Shown: positions 28,745 through 38,152, numbered from the stretch's first letter. The stretch is DNA of 64,000 bases from Hoylesella pleuritidis JCM 14110 (GCF_000613725.1 NZ_BAJN01000008.1:62001-126000); one strand, 5' to 3'. The notes: a model not told the origin generated them from the sequence alone. Made by a program: numbers and translations.

Positions 28745-30842
28745 AAGCTTTAGTATGTTTTAGTGAAACGAAAATTCCGATGAAAAACATCCTGTTATAG
28801 GCGGTTGTTACGGGCTCGCGACGAGTGCCATCGGCCGAATAAGTGTAACCGAAAACATTCTTGTGGTTCAGCAAATTAATGACAGACGCATAGACGATGA
28901 CCTTCGGACTGACCAGTACCGAGGCGTTAATGCCCAGGCTCTGATAAGGTTTGGTGCGGGCATTCATCGCCCCCGGAAGTCGCGGATCGGTATATGGCCG
29001 GCCGCTTGTGATGTTCTCGCTCACACCGATATAGGTTTTCAGCTTATCGATGCCATAGGTTGCCGAGATACTGAGATTGTGTCGGGTGACATAATGAGGA
29101 CAAACCGATGTGAGATAGTTTAAATACCGACGACGGGAATCATTGTAGGAATAAGACAACATCGTACGAAGCTGAGGCAGAACAGACATATCTTCGAGGA
29201 AAAAGTCGATGCCGCGACTCATTCCGTGACCGTCGGCAGCATAACCATCGGCCGTCGACAGGGGCAGATGTCTGTACCTTTTATAATAAGGTTCAACACG
29301 AATGATGGTCTTATCTGTACGCCATTGCAGACTTGCAATGAAATGATCGGCCACGGACTGCCCCAGTTTCTTACCGCTGCGGAGGATATATTCGTCATCG
29401 ACCGACTGACAATAACGACCGTACATCAATGCAAAATGGAGTCCGCGGCGGGTAATATAATTGACAGACAAGCGCGGCATCCATCTCCATCGATGGTCGC
29501 AGGTGAAATATTCCGTCCGTTCCGAGAGATTGACAAACCAATTCCGGGAAAGTCGCAACTGCCCTTCTGCGAATACAGAAATAATCTGATAATGAGAAAT
29601 ACGTTCGCTACTGTTCTGCAAGGAATCCCGATACAGAATGCGGAAACGACGGATATAGTCCTCTGTTCCTGTCAAAAGCCTGAATGAATTGCCGAAAGTC
29701 TTGCTGAATGTAGCTTTAAGATGCACCTCGTTTTGGTCGTGTTCATAAACGTCTCCGGCTTTCCGGGCACCGTTGATGCGGTTGAAGACCAACGAATTGG
29801 CCGCACCTGCAAACACGGAACAGCCCCGACCGAGTGCAGCTTTGTAAACGGTATTGATATAAATGTTATGTTCCCGCAGACTCAGATCGCGCTCCGCGAG
29901 ATGTTGTCCCACGCTGGTCAGATCGTAGCCGACGTAAGTTTTGAGTACGTTTGACGGCGAAAGCTCGGCTTTATACTGTGTTTCGCCCGACAACCGACGG
30001 TAAGGCCGTTTCCAGGAGACGCTACTCGGAAATACGGCATTATATAACCCCATATCGTCATACAGACTGTTGAAAGACCAGGAACTACTCCGGAAGGCTT
30101 TGGTTCCGCCGAAATTGAGTTCGATCGGCGCCACGCTGAATCCCAACTTATCGCCCGTCGCAACATCGGTAGTTTCCATCGGCAGCACGGATGACAGTGC
30201 CTGACCGTACTCTCCACCGTAACCGCCGAGCGAGAAACTGATACCTTTAAAGAGGAAAGGAGAGAATCGGCCGCGGACCGGCGAGTTGCCGGCGTTCGTC
30301 GCATACGGATTCAGCACGTGCATACCATTGATATACGCCTGGCTCTCACTACTTTCGCCTCCCCGAACATACAGTCTTCCACTCTCTCCGACCCGCTGTG
30401 TACCAGGCAGCGACTGCAAAGCGGCATAAATATCACCATTGGAACTGCCCTGCATCACGACATCCAATGCACCCAGCTTACCCACATTGTCGCCCGTTCC
30501 GAAGTTATAACTGCTCGCCGAAACCACGACTTCATCAATCGTCGCCGTCTTTTCATACAGTATGATACGCAGCCCCGTCGATCGTTCTGCCGTTACTGAA
30601 ATCTTCTTATCTTCATAACCGAGAAACGTTACCATCATGATTACGGTGCCGTCACGGTCTGTCCGAAAACCAAATCGTCCCAAACTGTCGGTGGCACAAC
30701 CGTCGACTGTTCCGTAGACAAAGACATTTGCACCTGCGATCGGTTCGCGGTGACTGTCGACAACAATGCCGGAAATAAGACGCCCGGCCATCAGTTGCGT
30801 GGCAACCGATAATAAGATAAGATATAGCAAAAATCGTTTCAT
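28725..30842 (-). CDS. TonB-dependent outer membrane receptor with carboxypeptidase-like N-domain
   Basis: About 705 residues from the ATG at 30842 (signal peptide MKRFLLYLILLSVATQLMAG). A CarboxypepD_reg-like domain follows (GIVVDSHREPIAGANVFVYG), then the plug (IDEVVVSASSY, GRLYVRGGESSESQAYINGM) and a 22-strand barrel ending GIFVSLKH. It should import a ligand across the outer membrane using ExbBD-TonB energy. No SusD partner is present; instead a secreted helical protein follows and a LytTR membrane regulator precedes. The substrate is unknown. An earlier in-frame start at 30914 lies upstream of the promoter. Confidence 0.9.
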   Translation of the reverse strand: MKRFLLYLILLSVATQLMAGRLISGIVVDSHREPIAGANVFVYGTVDGCATDSLGRFGFRTDRDGTVIMMVTFLGYEDKKISVTAERSTGLRIILYEKTATIDEVVVSASSYNFGTGDNVGKLGALDVVMQGSSNGDIYAALQSLPGTQRVGESGRLYVRGGESSESQAYINGMHVLNPYATNAGNSPVRGRFSPFLFKGISFSLGGYGGEYGQALSSVLPMETTDVATGDKLGFSVAPIELNFGGTKAFRSSSWSFNSLYDDMGLYNAVFPSSVSWKRPYRRLSGETQYKAELSPSNVLKTYVGYDLTSVGQHLAERDLSLREHNIYINTVYKAALGRGCSVFAGAANSLVFNRINGARKAGDVYEHDQNEVHLKATFSKTFGNSFRLLTGTEDYIRRFRILYRDSLQNSSERISHYQIISVFAEGQLRLSRNWFVNLSERTEYFTCDHRWRWMPRLSVNYITRRGLHFALMYGRYCQSVDDEYILRSGKKLGQSVADHFIASLQWRTDKTIIRVEPYYKRYRHLPLSTADGYAADGHGMSRGIDFFLEDMSVLPQLRTMLSYSYNDSRRRYLNYLTSVCPHYVTRHNLSISATYGIDKLKTYIGVSENITSGRPYTDPRLPGAMNARTKPYQSLGINASVLVSPKVIVYASVINLLNHKNVFGYTYSADGTRREPVTTAYNRMFFIGIFVSLKHTKAYEIANF

Positions 30843-30870
30843 ACGCCGTTTTATTTCATTTGTTCGAGAG

Positions 30871-30902
30871 CAAAAGTATGAAACAATCAGTAACTCGCCA
30901 AA
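30871..30902 (-). promoter_or_regulatory. Promoter of TonB receptor gene
   Basis: Minus strand TACTTTTG (30878-30871) and TTTG (30902-30899), 20-base spacing; 28 bases before the ATG at 30842. Confidence 0.75.
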
Positions 30903-30978
30903 TATCAGGGACACACAGCTAACAAACAGGACGAAGAACTAAGAATGAATGCGGGCCGCTAAACCTCGTGACGAATAG

Positions 30979-31800
30979 CTAACCAATAAAACTCTTCAAG
31001 CCCCTGACAAACGTTCGCGAAACGGGTATGACATCTTCGCAATTGCCCAAACGCAATTGGTAACCGTTGGAATTGCCTTTCGCCGATGTGATATTGTTGA
31101 CATTGACCACAAAAGAACGATGACATTGAAAGATATTCGGATATGGAAGTTCGGCCAAAAGCCCCGAGAGCGTGGATCGAATCTCGCGTTTCACCACTAG
31201 CCCCGCCTCTTGATAGCAAACGGAAACATTGTTTTTACGTGCTTCGGCATATAGAAAATCATTGATGAGAAGGCTTATATGAGTACCGCGAACAGTCTGA
31301 TCGTGGATAAGAATGGCAATCCCTCGCTGCGACTCATCTGTCTTTTCAAGCAAAAGATTCAATTTTGTACGTAGGAAACGATTGTATTGGATGGACATTG
31401 AAATGACAGTCATCACGATTCCCACGATAAGTCCCCAATAAAGAAAGATGAAAACGAGCTGCCAACTGAGTGACACGTGAAAGACATAAGCGGCATAAAA
31501 GGAGTTGGCTAAGGCAATCAGGAGCATCAACGCAATGCTGAACAATCCGAAAATCAGCACCGTTACCTTGGTTATTTTCCTCAAAATGACACCGAAAAAC
31601 AGATAAGAAAACACACCGTTGCAAATGGACGTGATGACGCCGAAACCCAACGCGACAAGGAATTTATTGCCTCTGAACTGGCTGAAACCGAACGGTTGCA
31701 ACAGGTAAAGCATCAAAAAGATGACAATTCCGGCTGTAATATACCAGCTGAAATCTGGTACTCGCATCGGCAACGGATATTTTCGGTTAAGTAACGACAT
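30979..31800 (-). CDS. Membrane-bound LytTR-domain transcriptional regulator
   Basis: 273 residues. Four membrane helices in the first 140 residues, then a coiled linker and a C-terminal LytTR DNA-binding domain (about 170-270) with ISLLINDFLYAEARKNNVSV, FQCHRSFVVNVNNI and VPVSRTF-like VIPVSRTFVRG. It has no receiver domain, so it would be a one-component membrane sensor. Just downstream (minus strand) lie the TonB receptor and secreted protein genes, which are probable targets. Confidence 0.88.
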   Translation of the reverse strand: MSLLNRKYPLPMRVPDFSWYITAGIVIFLMLYLLQPFGFSQFRGNKFLVALGFGVITSICNGVFSYLFFGVILRKITKVTVLIFGLFSIALMLLIALANSFYAAYVFHVSLSWQLVFIFLYWGLIVGIVMTVISMSIQYNRFLRTKLNLLLEKTDESQRGIAILIHDQTVRGTHISLLINDFLYAEARKNNVSVCYQEAGLVVKREIRSTLSGLLAELPYPNIFQCHRSFVVNVNNITSAKGNSNGYQLRLGNCEDVIPVSRTFVRGLKSFIG

Positions 31801-31843
31801 TCAGAGGAACATATAAATAAGGTATAGTCTAAAAACGAGAAAA

Positions 31844-32096
31844 CTATTCCGAGTCGAAATAAGGTGCCCGATCTTTATAAATACTACACCAGATGAAAAA
31901 ACTAAAAACCATTATCGATATCCCAAGGACGGTTACATGCCATTAATATAAGCGTTAACGTATCTGTCATTCCCCCCATTATACCTGATAGAATAATACC
32001 GCCGAATGTCAGTTTAGATAAATCCAGCAAGTATTTACGAATCTCCAAGTAAGTCTTTGCACCTATGGATTGATTTAATGTAACTTTCTTTTTCAT
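31844..32096 (-). CDS. Small membrane protein (DUF6722-like), apparent frameshift
   Basis: The open frame from 32096 runs 64 residues (LDLSKLTFGGIILSGIMGGM) and ends at 31902 inside its second hydrophobic stretch. Dropping one A from TTAATGG at about 31943 continues it as WHVTVLGISIMVFSFFIWC and a charged tail, stopping at 31844, for about 83 residues with two membrane helices. That is the layout of short DUF6722-type proteins. Unlike the other breaks here this needs one base fewer, not more. The start is fixed by a promoter ending four bases upstream. Confidence 0.6.
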
Positions 32097-32100
32097 ACCG

Positions 32101-32131
32101 CAAATATATAAAATTCCCGTTGAAAAACAAG
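32101..32131 (-). promoter_or_regulatory. Promoter of small membrane protein gene (leaderless)
   Basis: Minus strand TATATTTG (32108-32101) and CTTG (32131-32128), 19-base spacing. The -7 box ends four bases before the ATG at 32096, so transcription would begin at or next to the start codon. Confidence 0.6.
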
Positions 32132-32220
32132 CAACTGGATTGTAAATAATCGTTTCGGAGTCTCAATAACATATTCTCCTACCTACGACTAATAATTTTC
32201 GTATCTTCGAGCACCCATTA

Positions 32221-32252
32221 CTTGCTCAATCGAAAAAAAACGATTACATTTG
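32221..32252 (+). promoter_or_regulatory. Promoter of Fur-family gene
   Basis: CTTG (32221-32224), 20 bases, TACATTTG (32245-32252). The open frame extends upstream to 32222, but this promoter places the real start at the ATG 32285. Confidence 0.7.
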
Positions 32253-32284
32253 CATCTGTTGTTAAAACGAAAGAGAACAGACGT

Positions 32285-32701
32285 ATGAACAACGAGAAAT
32301 GCACGAAATGGTTGATCGAACACGGTATCAAACCCACGGCCAACAGAATTGTTATCGCACGAGCTCTGGCCTCGGCCGACCGACCGATGTCGATGACCGA
32401 ATTGGAAGAAAGTATCCTGACGATCGATAAATCGAATATATTCCGGGCGCTAACCACGTTTAAAGAGCACCACTTCGTACATGTAATCGAGGACGGAAGC
32501 GATGGAGTGAGGTATGAATTGTGTCGCAGTCACAGTCGCCAAAACGATGAAGACGTACACGTTCACTTCTTTTGTGAGTGCTGTCATCGTACATTTTGTT
32601 TAGAAGACACGCCCATTCCTGCCATCGATTTGCCCCCAGGCTATCGGATGACAACCATCAATTACATTGTCAAAGGGCTGTGTCCGGAGTGCGGCAAGTG
32701 A
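32285..32701 (+). CDS. Fur-family transcriptional repressor
   Basis: 138 residues from the ATG at 32285. N-terminal winged helix (KPTANRIVIARALASADRPM, TIDKSNIFRALTTFKEHHFV) and C-terminal dimerisation domain with HVHFFCECCHRTFCLED and a final GLCPECGK. The two CxxC pairs form the structural zinc site; HVHF supplies metal ligands. I cannot tell Fur, Zur and PerR apart from this. The neighbouring cupin and LytTR genes give no clear metal link. Confidence 0.9.
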   Translation: MNNEKCTKWLIEHGIKPTANRIVIARALASADRPMSMTELEESILTIDKSNIFRALTTFKEHHFVHVIEDGSDGVRYELCRSHSRQNDEDVHVHFFCECCHRTFCLEDTPIPAIDLPPGYRMTTINYIVKGLCPECGK

Positions 32702-32708
32702 ATTTTAG

Positions 32709-32880
32709 GTTAGTGAGTTGGTAAGTTTTAAGTTCAGACAGAAACTGATCAGTGACAGGTTGTGAGTTATTTCAGCTAACGAGTTGATAAGTTTTAAGCA
32801 GTTTTACACCCAATCACTTATCAACCCGCGAACAATCAACAAATGAATGATTCTTTCGCAATTATCAATTCGTAATCATT
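32709..32880. repeat. 8-base repeat cluster (TTRACRAG family)
   Basis: GTTAGTGA-GTTGGTAA-GTTTTAAG (32709-32732) and GCTAACGA-GTTGATAA-GTTTTAAG (32775-32798) are two three-unit runs, followed by an opposing run AATCACTT-ATCAACCC near 32812. Same unit type as at 5538-5655. It lies between convergent genes and may act as a terminator-like stem. Confidence 0.55.
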
Positions 32881-32901
32881 CATCCTCAACGATCAATCAC
32901 C

Positions 32902-33228
32902 CTACCCTCGAATCATCGTTATCGCCATTTTGAAACGTTCATTGGCATTCACCGCATGACGTGCACCGGCAGGGATGATAATCATTTCACCGGTTTTCGG
33001 GTGATAGAGTTCATCTTCTATCATAATCTCCGCCACACCGTCGATAATGCTCAGCACGGCATCATAAGGTGCCGTATGTTCGCTCAACCGCTGCCCTTTG
33101 TCAAAAGCGAACAGCGTCACACTACCTGCATTCGAATGGATAAACTCCTTACTCACAATACCGCCCTCGGCATAATCTATCACATTGTTGGGTACCAAAA
33201 CGGTCTTTTTCTCAATCTTGTTGTCCAT
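32902..33228 (-). CDS. Cupin-domain protein
   Basis: 108 residues, a single cupin barrel. Motif 1 is reduced (SEHTAPYDAVLSIIDGVAEI), motif 2 is HPKTGEMIIIPAGARHAVN. Metal-binding His residues are present in both. Such small cupins bind a metal and a small ligand; the ligand is unknown. It is convergent with the Fur-family gene. Conserved in anaerobic Bacteroidota from memory. Confidence 0.85.
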   Translation of the reverse strand: MDNKIEKKTVLVPNNVIDYAEGGIVSKEFIHSNAGSVTLFAFDKGQRLSEHTAPYDAVLSIIDGVAEIMIEDELYHPKTGEMIIIPAGARHAVNANERFKMAITMIRG

Positions 33229-33754
33229 AATTGCTATGTTTAAATTATTGAATAATGTCTCCGTTTATGCTAAAAACAAACTCTATACCAAATCATTCTT
33301 TAAGCAGAAAATGGTCACATTTGTGCTTAGAAAAAGTAAAAGAGGAAAAGTTACACCCTAAATCCTTTTCAAAAGGAGAAAGGAGGAAAAATATAATTGT
33401 ATTTAGTTGAGAATCAGACATATATAAAAGTTATTGTAATTAACCATTAAATACCGTGTAATTAACAGTTAAACGCACGCTGTCTAACAGCTTTTCGCAA
33501 CGCGATTAACGGTTAATTAAAACGTGTTTTGCCGCCCTCTCTTGTTTTAAGAGAAAGAAAGGTAAAATTCGGTCAATACAACTTATTCATTTCTTATATT
33601 CTTTCCATTTTCCATTTGAAGTAAATCTCATTCCTCTCCACAGTACCCTACTCCTGAATTTAAAAAGGTTGGACCTCTGTCTGAAATGCAATCAAAAAAT
33701 GATCAATGGCCAATTCTCAATGACCAATCGATAAATAGTCTCCTATTTGGAGTA
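33229..33754. other. Intergenic region cupin to tRNA-Met
   Basis: About 525 bases with no credible gene. The notable content is the 22-base-period array at 33439-33526. The rest is AT-rich with short repeats of GATCAATGGCCAATTCTC type near 33700. Confidence 0.55.
33439..33526. repeat. 22-base-period repeat array 2
   Basis: Units start at 33439, 33461, 33483 and 33505, exactly 22 bases apart. Units 1, 2 and 4 begin ATTAACCATTAA, ATTAACAGTTAA and ATTAACGGTTAA; unit 3 is TCTAACAGCTTT. Each ends in a CG-rich tail (CGTG, CGCTG, CGCG, CGTG). Confidence 0.85.
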
Positions 33755-33794
33755 CAAAAAGAAAGGACTTACGAATCTCTTCGCAAGTCCTTTA
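33755..33794 (-). terminator. Terminator of tRNA-Met
   Basis: AAAGGACTT-CGAA (33762-33775) and TTCG-AAGTCCTTT (33781-33793) pair with single bulges; on the minus strand a run rich in T follows. It begins about ten bases after the tRNA 3' end. Confidence 0.75.
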
Positions 33795-33803
33795 TCATTT
33801 TTG

Positions 33804-33877
33804 TAGCGGGGGTGGGACCCGAACCCACGACCTCCGGATTATGAATCCGACGCTCTAACCAGCTGAGCTATCCCGCC
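33804..33877 (-). tRNA. tRNA-Met (CAT anticodon)
   Basis: 74 nt. The anticodon stem TCGGA/TCCGG with loop TTCATAA gives CAT; the D arm GCTCAGCTGGTTAGAGC and T arm GTGGGTTCGGGTCCCAC are canonical. The acceptor GGCGGGA/CCCCGCT has a G-U at the end and an A-C mismatch at position 7-66. The discriminator is A. It looks like elongator Met; a tRNA-Ile with lysidine at the CAT anticodon cannot be excluded. Confidence 0.93.
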
Positions 33878-33899
33878 ATTGTCGCCTTATTAGCGGGTG

Positions 33900-33930
33900 C
33901 AAAGGTAAGACAAAGTTTTTAAATAACAAA
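33900..33930 (-). promoter_or_regulatory. Promoter of tRNA-Met
   Basis: Minus strand TACCTTTG (33907-33900) and TTTG (33930-33927), 19-base spacing. Confidence 0.8.
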
Positions 33931-33945
33931 AAAAATAATGGGCTT

Positions 33946-33979
33946 TTTGCCGAGTTCTTCAAAAAAACAACTACTTTTG
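33946..33979 (+). promoter_or_regulatory. Promoter of START-like gene
   Basis: TACTTTTG at 33972-33979, with TTTG at 33946-33949 (22-base spacing, slightly long). It lies back to back with the tRNA-Met promoter. Confidence 0.6.
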
Positions 33980-34016
33980 TAACCGGTAGTTCGATATAAT
34001 ATCTGCCTAACCACTT

Positions 34017-34415
34017 ATGAACAAGCAGACAATACGCATTGAAAGAGAGTTGAAATCGAATTCTCTGCCGATTATTTGGAATATTATCAGTACACCAGCA
34101 GGGCTTTCCAAATGGTTGGCCGACGAGGTGAGCCAAGACGAAAATAAACTGATCTTCACCTGGGGAAAGTCGTGGAGCCATCACGAAACAAAGACTGCCA
34201 CCATCGGCGAAACTGTTAAGAACAGTCATTTCAGGTTTCATTGGGACAGCGAAGAGGATAGGAATACTTTCGTTGAACTGCGAATAGAACGCGGCGAACT
34301 GACTAATGACCACATTCTCATCATTACGGACCACGCCGAAATCGAAGATGTAGATTTCCTTGAAGGACTTTGGGAAGACAATTTAGATCGCTTACACCGC
34401 ACCTGCGGATTGTAA
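34017..34415 (+). CDS. START-like domain protein (SRPBCC superfamily)
   Basis: 132 residues. A compact helix-grip fold is suggested by IIWNIISTPAGLSKWLADEV, FTWGKSWSHHETKTATI, FRFHWDSEEDRNTFVELRI and the long C-terminal helix FLEGLWEDNLDRLHRTCGL. Proteins of this size with these motifs in Bacteroidota are annotated START-like; a hydrophobic ligand is expected but unknown. It lies 135 bases before lptG, an arrangement I recall from related genomes. Confidence 0.8.
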   Translation: MNKQTIRIERELKSNSLPIIWNIISTPAGLSKWLADEVSQDENKLIFTWGKSWSHHETKTATIGETVKNSHFRFHWDSEEDRNTFVELRIERGELTNDHILIITDHAEIEDVDFLEGLWEDNLDRLHRTCGL

Positions 34416-34507
34416 GAGAAAGCGAGAAAGTATCCAGCCGTCAGACAGTCAGCCCCGTATCAAATAATAAAAAACACAAAATCGGGATGTTTCTGATTTT
34501 TTTATAC

Positions 34508-34515
34508 TAAATTTG
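34508..34515 (+). promoter_or_regulatory. -7 element before lptG
   Basis: TAAATTTG at 34508-34515, 36 bases before the start. No convincing -33 element is seen. Confidence 0.45.
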
Positions 34516-34550
34516 CAGACCGATCCCAGCAACGGATTCATCAATTCTGA

Positions 34551-36478
34551 ATGGTAATGTTTCGTATAAAGAAGTTAGATATATTCATTGCACGCCAATT
34601 CGCACTCCTCTTCGTGGGCACTTTCTTCATCTGTCAGTTTGTGCTGATGATGCAGTTTCTGTGGATGTATATCGACAAACTGATTGGTAAAGGGCTGTCA
34701 ATGGAAATTATGGCACAATTCTTTTGGTATATGGGGCTGATGCTCGTGCCACAAGCATTACCGTTAGCAATTCTTCTTTCGTCATTGATCACATTCGGAA
34801 ACTTAGGCGAAAGCTCGGAGCTTACAGCTATCAAAGCCTCTGGCACATCGCTGATGCAGGCGTTCAGATCACTGATTCTCATATCGACTTTCATCTGTTT
34901 CGGGTCATTTTATTTCCAAAACAACATCGGGCCGGAGGCCAATATGAAGATCGCTCAACTGTTGATCTCCATCAAACAGAAAAGTCCTGAGGTAGAAATA
35001 CCCGAAGGCATCTTCTATGACGGCATCAGCGGCACTAATATCTATGTGCAGAAGAAAGACGTCAATACAGGGAAACTATATGGTGTGATGGTTTATAAGA
35101 TGTCGGACAGCTATGAAGATGCAACCATCATACTTGCAGACTCGGGGATGTTACAATCTACGGCCGAAAAGAAACACTTGATTATGACGCTTTGGAGCGG
35201 TGAGTGGTTTGAAAATATGCAAGCCAGCGAACTGGGCAATACGGCTTCAGTACCTTACAGAAGAGAGTCGTTTATCACGAAACAAATCGTGGATAACTTT
35301 GACGGAGACTTCAATCTGACGGACGCCACATCGCTTTCCAATAATGCTAGAGCTAAGAGCTTGACACAGATTCGCCAAGACATAGACTCCTTGAATCACG
35401 AATACGACAGTATCGGACGGGCGTATTATCAAGATGCTAAGCTCTCCCTTTATCGTACAGACAGTATATCCAAAACCGATTCCGTACGAGCTGTCAGGAT
35501 GGCCGGAGCCCAAACATTCAATTATGACTCCCTGTTCAACAAACTGTCTATGGACAAACGACAGGAAACTGTAAATCAGGCACTTGCTCAAGTACAAGCA
35601 GCAGTGAAAGATCTTGAATATAAAAGTATGATCACCGACGACGGAGACTATATCATCCGACAGCATCAGATCGAGACGATCAATAAATTTACGGTAGCGC
35701 TTTCGTGTTTGATATTTTTCTTTATCGGTGCTCCATTAGGTGCAATCATCCGAAAAGGCGGCTTGGGCGTTCCCGTCATCATCTCTGTTTTGGTGTTTAT
35801 CGTCTATTATATCTTGGACAACTCGGGATACAGAATGGCCCGCGGAGGGATGTGGGCAGTATGGTTCGGTAAAGGATTGGCACCGGGCGTGTTGATTCCT
35901 ATTGCCATTTTTGTAACTTACAAAGCCAATAATGACTCGGTGGTATTCAATTTTGACCTTTACCGCGACCTCTTCCGACAAATGTTCGGGCTGCGTGTGA
36001 AGCGACATTTCTTCGGCAAAGAAGTTATCATCAACGACCCCATTTATCCCGAAGATGCAGTCCGACTGCAACAGATTACGCAAAAAATACGGATATACTC
36101 AAAAGAACACAACCTGAAAACGGCACCGAACGTTATCAAAGTGTTCTTCAAATACCGACCGGATCACGAAATAGAACGTATCAATCAGTTATTAGAGACA
36201 GTGATTGAAGACCTCTCCAACACCAAAGATAAGCAGATCCTCAAAGACTTGAACTCCTATCCTGTACTCGCAGTCAAAGCCCATACTCGACCGTTCGAGC
36301 GTAAATGGATGAACGTCATAGGAGGCGTTTTCCTGCCTACCGGCATCTTTTTCTATCTTAGAATGTGGCGTTTTCGATACGACTGTTGCGAGATCTCCGC
36401 ATCATTATGCAGACCAACAGTGAAATTATTAATAGAATTCAAGAAATCAGTGACCGAACGGTCACTCAAAAACAATAA
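34551..36478 (+). CDS. lptG: LptF/LptG-family permease (LPS export), frameshifted at the 3' end
   Basis: About 642 residues. N-terminal membrane segments (FALLFVGTFFICQFVLMMQF), a periplasmic jellyroll-type region (about 130-290), a Bacteroidota-specific insert and C-terminal helices (IINKFTVALSCLIFFFIGAPLGAIIRKGG). With LptB it extracts LPS from the inner membrane. The frame as read drifts into an odd tail (FRYDCCEISAS...). Adding one C at 36380 gives MWRFR-YRLLRDLRIIMQ and ends at 36478, a far more plausible C-terminus. ribBA follows after 32 bases. Confidence 0.88.
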
Positions 36479-36509
36479 ATAATAATTAAGGATATTAAGC
36501 TGAAACACT

Positions 36510-37721
36510 ATGGAAGAGCCCAAACTGAACAGCGTAGAAGAAGCTGTGAGAGACTTCAAAGAAGGAAAATTCGTCATCGTTGTCGATGACGAAGACCGCG
36601 AAAACGAGGGAGACCTAATTATTGCAGCTGAAAAGATAACACCGGAAAAGGTAAACTTTATGCTGAAAAACGCCCGTGGAGTGCTCTGTGCACCCATAAC
36701 ACTGTCGCGTTGCAAAGAACTTGACCTCCCACATCAGGTGATGGACAACACATCTGTCTTGGGAACACCTTTCACTGTTACCGTAGATAAATTAGAGGGG
36801 TGTACCACTGGCGTGTCGGCTCACGACCGTGCCGAAACCATCAAGGCATTAGCCGACCCAACATCTACTCCTCACACGTTCGGCCGACCGGGCCATATCA
36901 ATCCTCTATACGCACAAGACAACGGCGTGTTACGGCGTAGCGGACATACGGAAGCTGCCATCGACCTCTGTAAGATGGCCGGTCTCTATCCCGCCGGAGC
37001 TCTGATGGAGATAATGAATGACGACGGAACGATGGCCCGTTTACCCCAACTCAGAAAGATGGCCGAGCAATATAGCTTGAAAATCATTTCAATTAAAGAT
37101 ATGATAGCATACAGATTAAAGACGGAGTCATTGATAGAAGTGGGTAACAAAGTGGATATGCCAACAAAGTATGGTACATTCAAGCTGATTCCTTTCCGTC
37201 AAACCAGTACGGGAATAGAGCATATGGCCCTTGTGAAAGGCGAATGGAAACCTGACGAACCGATATTGGTACGCGTCCATTCATCGTGTGCTACGGGTGA
37301 CATCCTCGGTAGTATGCGTTGCGATTGCGGTGAACAGCTTCATAAGGCGATGCAAATGATCGATAAAGAAGGTAAAGGCGTACTGATTTATATGCAGCAG
37401 GAAGGTCGTGGAATCGGCCTGATGAATAAAATTGCTGCCTATAAACTGCAAGAAGAAGGATACGACACAGTAGAAGCAAATGTGCATCTTGGCTTCAAAC
37501 CTGATGAACGCGATTATGGCTGTGGAGCCCAGATGCTGCGACACCTTGATGTACACAAGATGCGACTGATTACGAATAACCCCACCAAGCGAGTAGGTTT
37601 AGAGGCTTATGGATTGGAAATCATTGAGAATGTACCTATCGAAATCAAGCCAAATCCCTATGATTATAAATATCTTAAAACTAAACAAGAGCGTATGGGA
37701 CATCGTCTTCACCTACAATAA
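36510..37721 (+). CDS. ribBA: Bifunctional 3,4-dihydroxy-2-butanone-4-phosphate synthase / GTP cyclohydrolase II
   Basis: 403 residues, a fusion of the two entry enzymes of riboflavin synthesis. The N-half (1-200) has [34 protein letters not shown] and [13 protein letters not shown] (DHBP synthase). The C-half (205-400) has the zinc site [20 protein letters not shown] and [15 protein letters not shown] (GTP cyclohydrolase II). No FMN riboswitch is visible in the 27-base gap after lptG, so it appears to be read through from there. Confidence 0.97.
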   Translation: MEEPKLNSVEEAVRDFKEGKFVIVVDDEDRENEGDLIIAAEKITPEKVNFMLKNARGVLCAPITLSRCKELDLPHQVMDNTSVLGTPFTVTVDKLEGCTTGVSAHDRAETIKALADPTSTPHTFGRPGHINPLYAQDNGVLRRSGHTEAAIDLCKMAGLYPAGALMEIMNDDGTMARLPQLRKMAEQYSLKIISIKDMIAYRLKTESLIEVGNKVDMPTKYGTFKLIPFRQTSTGIEHMALVKGEWKPDEPILVRVHSSCATGDILGSMRCDCGEQLHKAMQMIDKEGKGVLIYMQQEGRGIGLMNKIAAYKLQEEGYDTVEANVHLGFKPDERDYGCGAQMLRHLDVHKMRLITNNPTKRVGLEAYGLEIIENVPIEIKPNPYDYKYLKTKQERMGHRLHLQ

Positions 37722-38152
37722 TTAAGATAAAAACGCGCTATGGAGTTCGCAATCTGTTACAAATTAGTTGTTTTTCGTGAAATAATTACACGATTCTTTC
37801 GTTATAACAGATAATTTGCTTACTTTTGCAAGACGAATATTCATAAAAGTCAAAACAAGATATGAGAATCGAACAAACAATATTCGATGTCGTTATCGGA
37901 ACTTAACAAAAAAAACAGGTGCATAACGATAATCAGCGTAGAATGCCCAAGGAGCATAACGGATATTCATTAAAAATAGAGGAAGACACCGTTAAAACTC
38001 CTTAATTACTATTCGCTTAAACACGAAATTATTATCTTTGCCCTGTCAATATTCCACATAGCGAACATATATAGACACAAAAATAACATTAAATCAAGTA
38101 AGGCATTAACAACTTAAATTTATTAACAACTAAAAGATTAAAGTTTTAAATT
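37722..38152. other. Leader region of the ExbB-TonB operon
   Basis: About 430 bases. Two -7 elements are present: TACTTTTG (37821-37828) and TATCTTTG (38033-38040). Between them a 14-codon frame starts at 37862 (MRIEQTIFDVVIGT), which might be a leader peptide but has no support beyond its position. No terminator or riboswitch is recognised. Confidence 0.5.
38033..38040 (+). promoter_or_regulatory. -7 element, probable exbB promoter
   Basis: TATCTTTG at 38033-38040, 113 bases before exbB; no clear TTTG at -33. A second candidate is at 37821-37828. Confidence 0.5.

Noticed and set aside
32222..32284. Start of the Fur-family protein at 32222
   Set aside because: It lies within the promoter (TACATTTG at 32245-32252).
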